This document shows positions 46,787 to 58,797 of a stretch of DNA of 64,000 nt, in pieces; the first letter of the stretch is position 1, and each line of letters opens with the position of its first letter. The stretch is from positions 17,548,332 to 17,612,331 of the forward strand of contig CM055870.1 of the NCBI GenBank assembly GCA_029582165.1, written 5' to 3'. The translations under genes were made by a program, and so were the position numbers. The notes under the pieces are model-generated. The model saw only the letters and a program-made list of their open reading frames with translations. It was not told the DNA's origin and did not search any database. This stretch comes from Portulaca oleracea. Taxonomy: Eukaryota; Streptophyta; Magnoliopsida; Caryophyllales; Portulacaceae.

Positions 46787-49700
46787 CTAAGAGCTTCCAT
46801 GCGATCTGATGGATGAAACAGACTGTGCAGATACTGAAGCAGTTGGGCTGTTGGGGTCGCGATCTCCATTGATTTCTCTTGGTCTTCCGCTCAATGTCTC
46901 AATCGCATCTTGACATATGTCGTTGAACCAATTGTCTTCCGGCAGAACGCTGAAAACCATATTATAAAAATTAACAGTCATGTATGTATGTATGTTGGAT
47001 AATCTTCCCAGTTGTGAAAATGAGGGAAACATACATAGGCAACAAAGAGGTGGTGGTTACCTGTATGGATCTCTCCCTGTTGCCTGAAAGGCCCCAAGTG
47101 CCTTGGAAATTATCTCATTGATGACTCTCACCAAGTTGCGAGACAAGTAACGCCCTTGGGAAGCAAAGCAGATGACAAACTTCATATCCAAGTACAGCTG
47201 CAATATGCGCCAAACCATTGTTAATAAGTAGTCCATTTCTCTCAAATGAGGCTTCCAAAGAGAAAAGGCAAAAAAATTGGGAGTAAAGTTTGAAATGGCT
47301 CAAAAGAGAAGTCAGAGAGAGTGCAGGAATAATAAAGTAGGACTTGCCTGTTGAAGTCCAAGGGGACCTAAAGGCCTAGGCCCTTCCTCAATATCATCCC
47401 AGAAACTCTGGTCTTGTGATAACCATAAGATGACTGTTTCTGTGAGTTTCATCATTAGCAATGTAGCGAATCTTTCCTTGCCTGCAAACATCTCAGCTGC
47501 AATACTGGACATTGTACTGAGTTTGAAGAACAGTTCCTGAAAAGCATTTATATCAATGTCAATTCAAGTCATATGCTTCAAATTTTACTACATTACACGA
47601 GATCAGCTATCAGTTAACAAAAAACTTGATAATAACAGAAGTTGATATTATCAGCAATAGGTTTCTGTATCTGGAACAAGCAGCGGTTAATGAGTGGATA
47701 CACTATCTTAGTCATATATTTGATATCATGCCATAGAGGAAGACTGCTGAAATTGCGGCAGCAACTTGTAAATGATAATTGATTGGACAGCAGAAGCACA
47801 CAATGCTGTTTCCTTCACAACAGAATCCACACACCCCCAATTTTATAAAGGCTCAACTCAACCCGACACCCCCCTCTTATCAAACTCTCAACCAGCAGCT
47901 ATGTGCGCTGAGCCTTCCAATATGTAGGGGCCCATGTATGCAGGAGAACCCACATTGGGAGGACTTGTAAGTGAAGCAAGGAAAATCTCCAGAAAGACCC
48001 AGAAAATAGACCAAAGGGGAGTCCCATGATGGCAGAAACTGAAGGCTTGATCTTCAGGAAGCTAAGAGCATCCGAACTTTGGGGAACCCAATCTGACTCG
48101 ATTCCCAATATATTATTTAGGGAAATGTAAATTGTCCAGCCTAAAAATACTAGCATAAACAAAAGTTACAAAATGACTTGACACGTATCAGACTTTGAAA
48201 AAGCAAGCGCGCTGCTACACCAGTGAAAGAAAACGTAAATTCTATGGTGCCAAACATTTATACGGGAACCGTGAGAAAAAACTGAAAACACTGATTTCAC
48301 TTTTAGTTTCTGATGGGAGAAATTTGAAACATAAACAAGACCACGGCAGAATAGCAAGGCAAGTACCCGGAATATTGGTGATGGAAACCATTCAATTTCT
48401 TCTGAAGTTGCATCCATGCTTATGTACATATCAGCAGTGAGATTACTTTCACCCTCTTCTGTAAAAATGAGATCAAGGGCATGGTGCTGACAGAAACTAT
48501 TTTTAAGTCTATCAACACAGCTTACAAGTCTTCTCTTCCACTCCCTTAACTCAGCATGACGATTTTGCCGATCTGACAGCCTCCTGTGAGGATCATCCTG
48601 GCTAGTAGAATAAAGCTGCATGGCAGCACGGGGAAGTAATTCATCAGCCAATAGAGATGCATTTGCAAGTAATGCAATCTGTTGGGCTTCATTCTCAGCC
48701 ATTCTGACAATTTTATTTCCTGGGCCCTCAAAATTGGCTTCATCTTCTAGAGAATTCGGCAACGCTTTTATAAGTGTGTTCATGTATGAGCTAAACACTT
48801 CATAAACACCTTCCAGAGTCTTACCCCCTAATTGCATGCTCTGAAGTGGCCCTACATCCTCAAAGAAGTCCTGCAATTGACATTCGCAAATAAAATTACA
48901 AAATTATTTAGTGTAAACAGTAGAAGAATCTTTATAAAAATAAAACAAATAGTTTAAGGTACATTCCATGTGAATATTTCATAAATGGCTGGCAAAGTCA
49001 AGCTTGTAACAACTTGCTCAAGACAATGTACAAATATTACCCGAGACATAGTTGTAAGCTATGTTACTCCGACTCTTCATATTCCATGCCGTACCCGTGT
49101 CGGACAAGGGTACGACACTCGACACTTCAAATTACAATGAAAATGTGCAATTTTTCTTACAAATAGCCGAGTCCGACACCCATATCCATGTCCGATATGG
49201 ACAGGCGTACCCGAGTCCGAGTAACGTAGGTTGTAAGAGGCTAATTTCATGACTCCATTATCTTACTGGACCAACTTGTTGCTCCAACAACTAAACCCCT
49301 ACAGTTGAGCTTTCAAGAATTGCGGTTTCCGATTTCCATTGGAATAAAGAGCATCTGTAGTTCTATACCCTCAACCTGGGCACATGACAGTCTGATTTAT
49401 CAATCTTATTAAGTAACAGCTGGACTACATGAGACTCCATGAAATAGCAGAGGAGAATGCAAGTTATAGTTACTAGACTACGTGGAAGTTTGCCTAGCTA
49501 ATTGCCACATCCCATTTCAAGAGACCCCTCTGGCTTAACATAGAATTATATGGTTATCGGCGAGGAAGGGGAGATGCCTGGATGACAACACCACATCGCA
49601 GAATCCAATTTCTTGTTACAGTAAAGTCGAAAAGAAGAATCATACAAATTGAAAATTTATGACATGGCTCATATCATACAGTTCAAACAACAGAAAAATC

Positions 49701-51829
49701 CCCACCTGAACCATGAGGATGAACCGATGAGCACTACTTGTGAGTTTATATTGGTATCCTGGTACACTAGCAACTGTGGCACCTGATGGCATCCTTGGTG
49801 GGTATGTTAACACCCAATCATCAGCAGCTGCCAAGGCAGCAGTGCTCTCCTCAATCCTCTTCACATTAGCATCCACTGCTTGCTCAACACTAGGCCTAAA
49901 GAGTCTCACAAGTGTTGGACAAAGGGAGAGACCGCGAGCCTCCAGTAACGAGCAATGACCTAAAGCAATTTGCACACACTCAGCAGCAGCCCTTAAACCT
50001 CCAGCAGCTGCTGAGGAAGCTAATGCATGTCTTTTCACAAGATGAGCAAATGCTTCTATTTGCTTTGTAGCCCATGTCACCAACTCAGAAGTATAAGCTG
50101 GCTCATTACCAAATATCGTCAATGAATCACTTGCTGCTTGACCAATGGCAGAAAAAACCAGTTGAGAAAGAGCAGCAGTGTAGGCTCCCCCATATGAGCT
50201 ACTTGATGGACGGAGACTTTGCATGTTATATTGGTATCGTTGTAAATGTGCATTTAGAAGTAAAGAATGGGCACGGGGGCCGTCACCCAGCTTTTTAAGA
50301 GCTGAGATGGCTGCACGAAGCTCAGTACCACGAGTAGTGGGTTGGCAAGCAGCTTCAGCAAGCTGATCTGCTAGTTTCTGCCTCCTTTCCTTAATAGCAA
50401 TCAGCAGAGAAGTAATTACTTCAGGGCTTAAAGTTTTAGTTTCCTTGGCTTCAGAAGCTATACGATCTCCTTCATCAAGGGCATTCAAAGCTTCATCCAC
50501 TCTTCTTTCAGCTAACAAGACATCAAGATGATCAGGGAACTCAGCCAACCATTTTTCAAGGTCTGATGGTTCTGCTTCTTCATCATTACTTATCCCATTC
50601 ACAACAGACCCATCAGAACTTATTGCTGCTGATGATTCAATGTCAACCCCTTCTGCTAGTCCATGTATCAGAGCTGCCTGAGTGGATAGAAGGTTTCTGA
50701 TGGTAAGGAGCTCTCCTTCCAGATCTGATATTTCTTTTGATGTGCTGTAGTATAAAGTATATAACATATCAGCCCAGACAGATTCAAGCAATGTTAAAAT
50801 TCAAATACAATCTAGAAATTTCAAACATGCAATACAAGGATCAAAGTGCACACAGATAATAATGAGCTAGCATAGATCATGCTATAGATCTAGGAAGGTC
50901 AAATTGCATGCAGCTTTACCTTGGCATGAACCATCAAAACAGATGTTTGTAGGATACCCAAAGAAGATTATGTTGTATAGATGTACCAAACAAGGGCATC
51001 AACAGTCGAATACAAAGCCATACAAATAAACAAATCCAATCTTGAAAGGATAACATCAAGAAAGCAAGAGAGATAAATTAGTATAACAAATCAATACAAA
51101 CATTCTTAGACAGCAAAAGGTAAGCTTATAGTGATTCTATACTTTGGATCATGGTGGGTTGTAGCCACACTATACCATCCTTCATTTCGTTCATGTGGAG
51201 TAGTAAATCAATAGGTATTGCCCTGTTCTTTAGATGGGGTTATTACCCACTTTCCCCAACCCTAATCCAAATTTAACCACTTCCCATATTTTGCACACTA
51301 AAATTTTCAACTTGACCAAAACTTGCCGATCCTTACTTTACCCAACTTTACCTTAACCCTCTGAAAGAATCTAGGTACAAGATGAATAACATCTCTACAA
51401 TTTTGGGGCAAAGTTACCACATCTGCCCTCCCCCTGAAACACCAAACCCCAAACCCCAAACCACCCCCACCCCCCCCCCCCAAAAAAAAAAAAGAAAAAA
51501 AAAAGAAAAATGGAGCATATGCGAGATATTAGATCACAGATGCTGATATGGAACAACAACAACAACCTCTCAGGGGTATGGGAGACACAGCAGCCTCCCC
51601 CCATGCACTGAAATTCATGAAGATGTTGATTCCTACGGACACACAAAAAACCTTTTGAAAAACTCTTTGAAAAAACCAATTCAGACACAATTTCAAACCA
51701 AATTGTAGGATGCTGATATAGAACCATGATGAGAAACCAGCGGGAAGTACATACAACAATACCTAGTCAAACTAGATATTCTCCAACTTTCAAAAAGCAG
51801 TGAACTTAGTAGCATCACCTACCTCCCAT

Positions 51830-51892
<63 letters not shown>

Positions 51893-54153
51893 CAGAGTAC
51901 AGTAATCGAACCAGTTTCAATAAAATTAACAATCCCGTCAACTAAATGCAAAAATTTCCCATTGTTTGGTTCAATTTCAATTCACAGTTTTAGACATGTC
52001 AGTGCATGTCTACACGATCCAATAAAAGAAAACATAACTTATCAGCTAAGCAGTTTGGTAAAGGCCAACGTCAGCCAGTTCTATACTGTTATTGACCCAA
52101 CCAAAGAACAGGGATCAGAACCAAAGGATCATTAAACTACCTACAACCCGGCAAAGAAATATTACAGTAGAAAGTAACCAAAGAAAAAAAATTTTAAGTT
52201 TCGGTCAAATCACAAACCAATCAGGTTATGATTTAATATTTTGCCAAAAGACAAATTATAAGGTTCGCGATCTTTCATTTAAGAAGTAGAAAGGATTGAA
52301 CTCAACATATATAATCAAGCAAATCCAAATACAAAGAGAACACCAGGCAGAATGTGGTTATACCATCCCAAATATTGGTTTTTACGTTTCTAATAGAAGT
52401 AGGCATTATATGGACATGACTGCAAGAATGGCTTAGCAATTATCTGAAGGCCAACATCAATCTACATCTGAGTCCTGAGTCCTCTTACAACAAGTACAAG
52501 ACAAAACAAAGATGTGAGCCTAACATAGTAACATGTCATCAATGATTCCAACTACCACACAAGGAGAGAGGATAGCAACTACCATGTGACATCCATATAG
52601 GCTACAGCTATCTAATAATTCTCACCGTATAAAGGCTGAATAATTAGCATAAACACTTCTTCTCATTTCTTCAGCAGAAGCCTTCTTCAGATCCATTAGG
52701 TATGAGCACAGGTGTTTTATTTCCTGTATCAAAATCAAAGAGCAAGCGAGGTTATCAAAGACTTGGAGTTTGCAATTACTCCAGCGAGACAGAACATACT
52801 ACATGCCTCATACAAAGATCCTTCGTCTAGAATCTTTTGCGCATATTCTTCCTATGCCACCCATAAGATAAGAATAATAACAACAAACAGTGGTAGTAAC
52901 GAAATTTTATCTCATATTCACAAAATGCTCTTTTTGATCCAAATGAACGTGCAAAATAGTGCTACTGAGCAGTAAAACGAATCTCAAAAAAAAAAATCTT
53001 CAGTTAAAAAATGAGTTATTTTCTTCCTCATGTAAGGAAATTTGGCTTTAGTCTTCTGGCACATAAAAATAAAGCAAACTAAAGCTAGATCATATTGCAC
53101 CAGAAAGAAGTTTGTTACAATCAAAGAAATTCTTTCCTTTATTCCCTTTCAGCTCAGATGAATGCAGCATTAGCTGATACATATCAGAAACAGAAGGAAA
53201 CATCCACTCCCAGTACATTTTCTGGTATTTAGCAGTAGGAAAGAAATAACGGAAGTTCCCCCATCCGTGGATAAAGGCTTTCTTTATGGGTGCGAGAAGT
53301 ATTAATTCAGCTATTCCATATCCCGCCCATTAACTTAGGGTGTGATTAGCTTTACAATACTTCACCGAACAGCCAACTTAGACTTACTTTTCTAATGTTC
53401 ATTAACTCCTTCCCACGAAATCTGAATTTAAGTAGATATCAGATTGCATCCTTCAAAAGCATAAAGCCTATACTAGCCTACTAGGTATTGCAATTTTAGA
53501 ATGAAATAACTACTCCAGCCCAGAGAATACAAAGCAACAACATTGACAATTTGATGTATAGAACAAAGCCAATTAATGTTACAGAAACAATAGAAATCAC
53601 ATAACATAATAACATTGAACCCGCCAAAAAAAAAGCTTGCCATGATCCAATTCCAGATTTAAACAAACGTACCACCATGAATATAGCCTAATATTAGCAA
53701 GGACAAAACTCAAAATTACACTCGTGCCAAAATAAGTCGACCATTCCACATTCATCAAAGCAAGTCACCTTCCAATTTTTGCCCAACCTCCATCCTACAG
53801 TATGTTGTCCTTGATTGAATTACCAAAACTTGGTCCTTCTCAACATAGCAAACTCATACCCACAGTATACCCAAAATACAAAGTTAACTGCAGACATAAA
53901 TGCAACATTTCTAACGCCAGCCAAACATCCATCCCGCAAAACTCTGAATTCAATGTTGAACAACCAATTGAAAAGAGTGTAAGCAGGGAAGTACCTTGTC
54001 GTTGAGAGAACACTTGGACTGGACATAGGTATCGGGGTCGAACCTATCAGTACGGAAAGTGTTGAGACTCTCTTCAAGCTTAGGCAAGTTGTCCTTTGCG
54101 GGAGCACTGGAGTGAGTAGAGCGCGACCTCGGCATCTTCACCGCCGCCGCCAT
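46787..54153 (-). CDS. EXO84B: Exocyst complex component EXO84B-like, complete, 7 exons
   Basis: Exons on the minus strand: 54153-53995, 52723-52626, 50744-49706, 48870-48367, 47536-47348, 47197-47061, 46949-46787. They join to 2289 bases with no internal stop, giving 762 residues, close to the roughly 750 of Arabidopsis EXO84B. The start MAAAVKMPRSRS leads to LEESLNTFRTDRFDPD and AYVQSKCS-type sequence; then KEISDLEGELLTIRNLLSTQ, LHGLAEGV, the Exo84 C-terminal helical region (residues about 190-400) and the plant-specific C-terminus WLSQDQSFWDDIEEGPRPLG, LYLDMKFVICFASQGRYLSR, ending ASVSAQSVSS. Exo84 is a subunit of the octameric exocyst that tethers secretory vesicles to the plasma membrane. 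Intron 5 has a GC donor (47347-47346). A MITE sits in intron 4. Confidence 0.95.
49059..49229. mobile_element. hAT-type MITE (171 bp) in EXO84B intron 4, TSD GTTGTAAG
   Basis: Ends CTATGTTACTCCGACTC and GAGTCCGAGTAACGTAG are inverted, flanked by the 8-bp duplication GTTGTAAG (49051-49058, 49230-49237). An inner hairpin GTGTCGGACAAGGGTACGAC lies near 49100. An 8-bp duplication fits hAT. Confidence 0.88.
51832..51888. repeat. (GA)n microsatellite in EXO84B intron 2
   Basis: About 57 bases of GA dinucleotides; intronic. Confidence 0.96.
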
Positions 54154-54490
54154 TGATGCAGAATTTCAAGCTCCAAACCCTCAATTCGGAACTCAAAACT
54201 CTCAGATCCGAGCACAACAACTACAGCCGATTGAATTAACGCGTAGAAGCTAGCTAGGGTTTGGAGAAGAGAGGAGAGAGAAAAGGGAGCAACAGCGAAA
54301 CGTTTCGCTCTCTTTCTCTTTTCTTCTCTTGTCTATGGAGTTGGTTGGTTGTTTGGTAGTGTTGGGAGGACAGATCAGCAATGAAGGAAGGAAGAAGTAA
54401 TTGATGGGCGGAATTTTGGTTGTTGCCAGTGCTTGTATTCTTTTTTTTTTTCTTTTTTCTTAGGGAACTTAACTTTAGAATAAAATACAT
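54154..54490 (-). promoter_or_regulatory. EXO84B leader and proximal promoter
   Basis: Upstream of the ATG (54153) the minus strand has a leader with CT-rich stretches, an AAACCCTA telo-box near 54256-54263 and a run of AG/CT repeats near 54270-54330. No strong TATA box is evident, which is common for constitutive genes. A MULE begins at 54897, about 0.74 kb upstream of the start codon. Confidence 0.5.
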
Positions 54491-54888
54491 AGATTTTTCT
54501 CTATATCAATGCCACGTCATATTTCTTTTAATGGTCTATTTTCTAATCTTATTTTAATAAATAAAAAATAGAAAAAAGGAAAAGAGTTTAGGGCCTTAGA
54601 GGGGGTCCCCCTCTTGGGCTGCATATCAGTGATTAGTATAGATAGATAGGAATAATTATAATAATATTGTAATTGGTTTAAGTTGAAAAGTTGTGCATAT
54701 TATAAAGATTAGGTTGAAAATCGTTCTAAACTTCAAGGAAAAACAAAAGTGATGTGAGTAAAGCCAAAGAAAAGCCTTAAACATGTTACTTTTTTCCCTA
54801 TTATTTAAAGTGATTAACAAGATGAAAAATTTGTATCATAAATTATGCAAATTCAAAGCCATATACATAAAAGAACAGAGGGAAGAAG
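54491..54888. other. Spacer between EXO84B and the MULE
   Basis: AT-rich, no genes recognised. Continuous with 62316 onward before the MULE inserted. Confidence 0.4.
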
Positions 54889-55173
54889 AAAACCTTCCCG
54901 CTTGCTTTTCATCGCCCACCTTTTTACTATTGTCGCCCACCTTTCGCATAATATTTCCAACCCACGCCCTTGAACCTCTTAACTTCACTCTCCACTATCT
55001 CTCTAGTTTATCTCTCTAAAAAACGCTCTCAACCATCAACCACCACAAACCACCCTCATACCGGGATTCAATCGACGAATTTGAGGTATGTTTCGAATTT
55101 GTGATTTGAATTTATGGTTTTATGATTTGTAAATTTTAATTTCGAACGAAAAAACAAAAAAAAAATAAAAAAA

Positions 55174-55600
55174 AGGGTCCGGCACGGCCGCAAGACGCGC
55201 GCATACGTGCGTGTCGCGGTGTCTGTCTGTCTGTTAAAATTTTTTTTTTTCGTTTTTTTGTCTTATTTATTGTTATATTTATTAATATTGTTATTTTTAT
55301 GTTTATTAATATTGTTATTGTTATTTTTATTAATATTGTTATTGATAATAATTGCTATTAATATTATTATTGTTAATAATTGTTATTAGATTATTGTTAA
55401 ATAATAAATAAAAATTAAAAATTATATTTATTAAAGTTAATATTGTTATTATTAAATATGAAAATTATTACTATTGTTATTATGAATATTATAGTTAATT
55501 ATGTGTTAATTTGATAATTATTAGTGATTAATTGTATTATTTTTATTAATATTGTGTTATGAAAATTAATATTGTTAATATCAATATTAATGTTATGCAT
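55174..55600. other. GC-rich island and AT-rich tract in MULE left arm
   Basis: A short GC-rich island (55174-55225; GGCACGGCCGCAAGACGCGC) is followed by a TTATTAATATTG-rich tract. A mirror arrangement occurs at 61970-62045 (GC-rich) and 61365-61940 (AT-rich) in the right arm. Probably introns of the two genes. Confidence 0.5.
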
Positions 55601-56239
55601 GTGTTAATATGACAATTAGTAGTGATTAATATCGTGATATTGATTCGTTGTTAATATTTGATGCGTTAATATTATTTAGTGATTAAGCATGTGTTAATGT
55701 TAGTTAGTGATTAATTGGCTTAGAAAAAAATGGTAATTGTGATGTAGGGCTAAGTTTACGGGTTAGTGTATATTCCGAATAGTTTATATGTAGTTGTGTT
55801 AGAAGGATGTTGAGTTTGGATGATTTTGGTTGTTATTTGTAAGTAAGTTGGCGTATATAGTTGGTATGGGTAATTTATTCATAATCCAACTTAATTGTCA
55901 ATTTATGTACTAATAACTCCAAATGATGACATAATAGTTATGTCACATCCATTTAATAACTTAGGTCTCAACAACCAGTTGATACGTAAGTGGATATATA
56001 GGTTATTTTGTGATGATGCGTTAGGATAATAATTATGTTAATGTATAGTTATTGTATGTTAGTTGTATACGTGAAAGAAAGAGGTTGAGTTTTGGGTCAT
56101 ATTAGTGTCCAAGGAGAGTGTGTGTTATGTCGATAATGTATGGTTGAGAAGGTTAATCAATGCCCGCATCAACTCTTGTTTATCTGTTTGGTCCCCAAAG
56201 TAGTTTCATCGTGATGAAATTGGCGAGTGCGGTGGTGCA

Positions 56240-56345
56240 GGAGTTAGAGCGTGTCAGTTACAATGCAATGTTTCTATTGTGGAGCCCGGTGGGTCAACAA
56301 GAAACATTACATTGTATCGAACTGATATGCTTCTAACTCGAGCAA
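56240..56345. repeat. Foldback in the MULE matching that in the CACTA
   Basis: GTTACAATGCAATGTTTCTA pairs with its downstream complement near 56300 around a short loop. Flanking bases (GGAGTTAGAGC and CTTCTAACTC) extend the arms. Its arms and downstream sequence are homologous to 30969-31500. Confidence 0.85.
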
Positions 56346-56601
56346 CTAGACCTCTTGTATTCTTCATGGCACGATGCGTTATTTTTGGGAACCAAACAAT
56401 TAAACGAGAAGTCGATCGACGAAAGTCTTTTTCAACCATATATTAACAGTTAAACAACACACTCTCCTTGGACAATAACATGATCCTCTTGCCTCGTGAC
56501 ACGACTTAGGTAACCAACACACGCTAACCCATTTGCGCATATTATTGCGACTTAAATGATTTTGGTTGTTATGTATGTCTTCATTTTGCAGGTGATCTAA
56601 A

Positions 56602-58644
56602 ATGGTAGGGAAGGGCAAGGGCCGCGGGTTTCTGGACCGGGCGAATCGACTTGTGAGTGGTTGGAGGGGGGGTGAGTCTGGGGACCCCCACAGACGCAAT
56701 GTGACTGCGTCAACTCGCCGTGCTGGTCGTGGTAAGGATGCAGGTGATGCAGCGGGGGACCAGCCCGAGGACACGGGTAGTCAGGCCATGGATTTCGTTG
56801 ACCATCTCAACCAGGCCATGGGTGAGTCTAGCGGCTCTACAACATCGAGTCGGGGACGATGAGACAGGGGGCGAGATGCAGATGATCCCGACCTCCATCG
56901 CCAATTTTTCGACTCTTGGGCGAGTTAGGCCATCGTGTTTCATGCCGATGAGGATGCATCCGCAAGTTTGCCCCAGTCGAAGGGTGGGCGAGGAAGCGAT
57001 TACGCTCTTTGGTGGCCAGGTCGATGCGAATATCGAAGAGGAAGCGTGGCGAAACAATTCTGGAAGATTGGTGGTAACGTTCGGGGACTGCAATTCCCTC
57101 ATTGATACCGAGCTTTGGAGGTCACATTGCTCGGGTAATATGGGAGGGTCGCGGCGTTAAGCCTCGTGTTGTCCTTGATTGCACGGCGAAGAAGAATGCG
57201 TTGAGGAGTTGTGGTCGATCGCGCGATTGGAACTGAATGCGGTCGCGACCGGAAGAATCCAAATAACCAACTTGCCGGAGCTGATGTACGATCACATCGA
57301 CTCGACGTTGATCTCGGCGTTCGTTGAGAGGTGGCAACCTGACACAAACACATTTCACCTACCCTTTGGTGAAATGACGATCATGTTGCATGATGTGCAA
57401 CATATATTGGGTCTTGCAGTTGATGGCTTGATGCCTGAAGGACTTCCTCGGGAAGTCATTAACCAGTACGTGCCCGTGATTTTTGAAAAAGCAATGGCGG
57501 AGCTGAAGGCTGATAGCACTTATGACAAGGGTGGCATAGCTGACTCCCATTTGAGGACGATCAGTTTAACGACCAGTTTTCCCATTCCCCATAGGATACG
57601 GGCGTGGTTGTTGAGCATGCTCGGTAACACTATCCTTGTGGACAAATCGAGGGATAGAATTAGGCGCATCCGTGGCCTAGCACCGATGTTATCGTTGATC
57701 GCATTGCTTGGGGCGGTGACCTTGGCGTTCCTTTACCGCCCGATTAGGGATGGCGGCGGCGGGGCGGCCAAGATGGCCGGGTGTTTGACCCTGCTGCAGG
57801 CCTGGATCTACGAGTACTTTCCTGATTTTAGGCCACACGCGGAGCAGCCTGTTAATGGGCCTCGGGCGAGCAGGTGGTCCCCCATCCGCCCGGCCAAGTT
57901 CGGACGGCGCTGCGGCGATTGAGGCCTCGTTGGATGCGTTGACGCCGGATCGTGTGAGTTGGGCCCCGTACGGTCCTGCCCCGTACAAGTCATGTACCAG
58001 GACGTTGTACAATGGCGGCATTCGTGCATACGACATCACTGAGCTGTACATGCCCGATCGTGTCGTTCGGCAGTTAGGGCACCTACAACATATCCCACGG
58101 CGATTATCAGTCCCAAATAGCGCTGAGCGACCGGCGAAGGGCCCCTACAAACTGGAATTCGTGGAGGCTAACGTCAGCGCTGACTGGGCGGGGTTTCCAA
58201 TCAACAACAAAATGTCAGTGCGTGATGTGCCCCGCACGAAACAAGTGCCGTGGGAGTCGGATGTCGCCTACAACGACTGGTATGCGGCCCATTCACACAA
58301 ATTTTTGAACAACAATGCCTCCGCAAGCCAATCGACAGTGGATGACCTTCCGACGCACGAACAGGTACACTTAAACACTCATCATAATTAATTATTTTAG
58401 TGTTTTATTTTTTGTTGTATTTTTTATTGATCTGACCGATTTTTTTTGTAATTTTTTTTTATAAAAGTGGGCCTATACATGGGCTTCATTAGTTCAACGG
58501 GGGAGGCATCAGTTCCAAGCGGACGATGAGACAGCGACAATTAACCGTGCTTGGTACGATGAGATGGTCGATTTGCACGGGCGTTGGTGCCAGCAGATGC
58601 ACATTGAAATCCCCCAGGAGGAAAACGATGATGATGAGGAGTAG
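56602..58644 (+). pseudogene. Plant mobile domain (PMD) gene of the MULE, frameshifted
   Basis: An AG acceptor at 56591 precedes the ATG at 56602 (MVGKGKGRGFLDRANRLVSG). The first frame stops at 56860; the sense appears to pass through other frames to the PMD core from about 57190. The core shows ISAFVERWQPDTNTFHLPFG, MLHDVQHILGLAVDG and RIRAWLLSMLGNTILVD, the hallmark of the PMD (aminotransferase-like, PF10536) family. A frame change near 57860-57900 leads to IEASLDALTPDRVSW and YDITELYMPDRVVRQLGHLQ. An intron (58365-58467) joins to the last exon, ending WCQQMHIEIPQEENDDDEE. PMD proteins occur in hosts (MAIN/MAIL genes, linked to silencing) and in transposons. At least two frame breaks suggest it is inactive. 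Confidence 0.85.
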
Positions 58645-58797
58645 ATGGTGTTGTTTAATTTCATTGTTTTTAATGTACCCTAAACTAAGTGTGGCTTTGT
58701 GTTGAACTAACTACCTGATTATGCGGTCAGTTTTTCAAATTTGTGTTTTTATTGTTTTTTTAATGGGTATATGTATACAACGGTACAACTACAACAA

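Noticed and set aside
48871..49705. An extra EXO84B exon in intron 4
   Set aside because: The exons on either side join in frame to the conserved protein, and the open stretch at 49061-49252 is the MITE.
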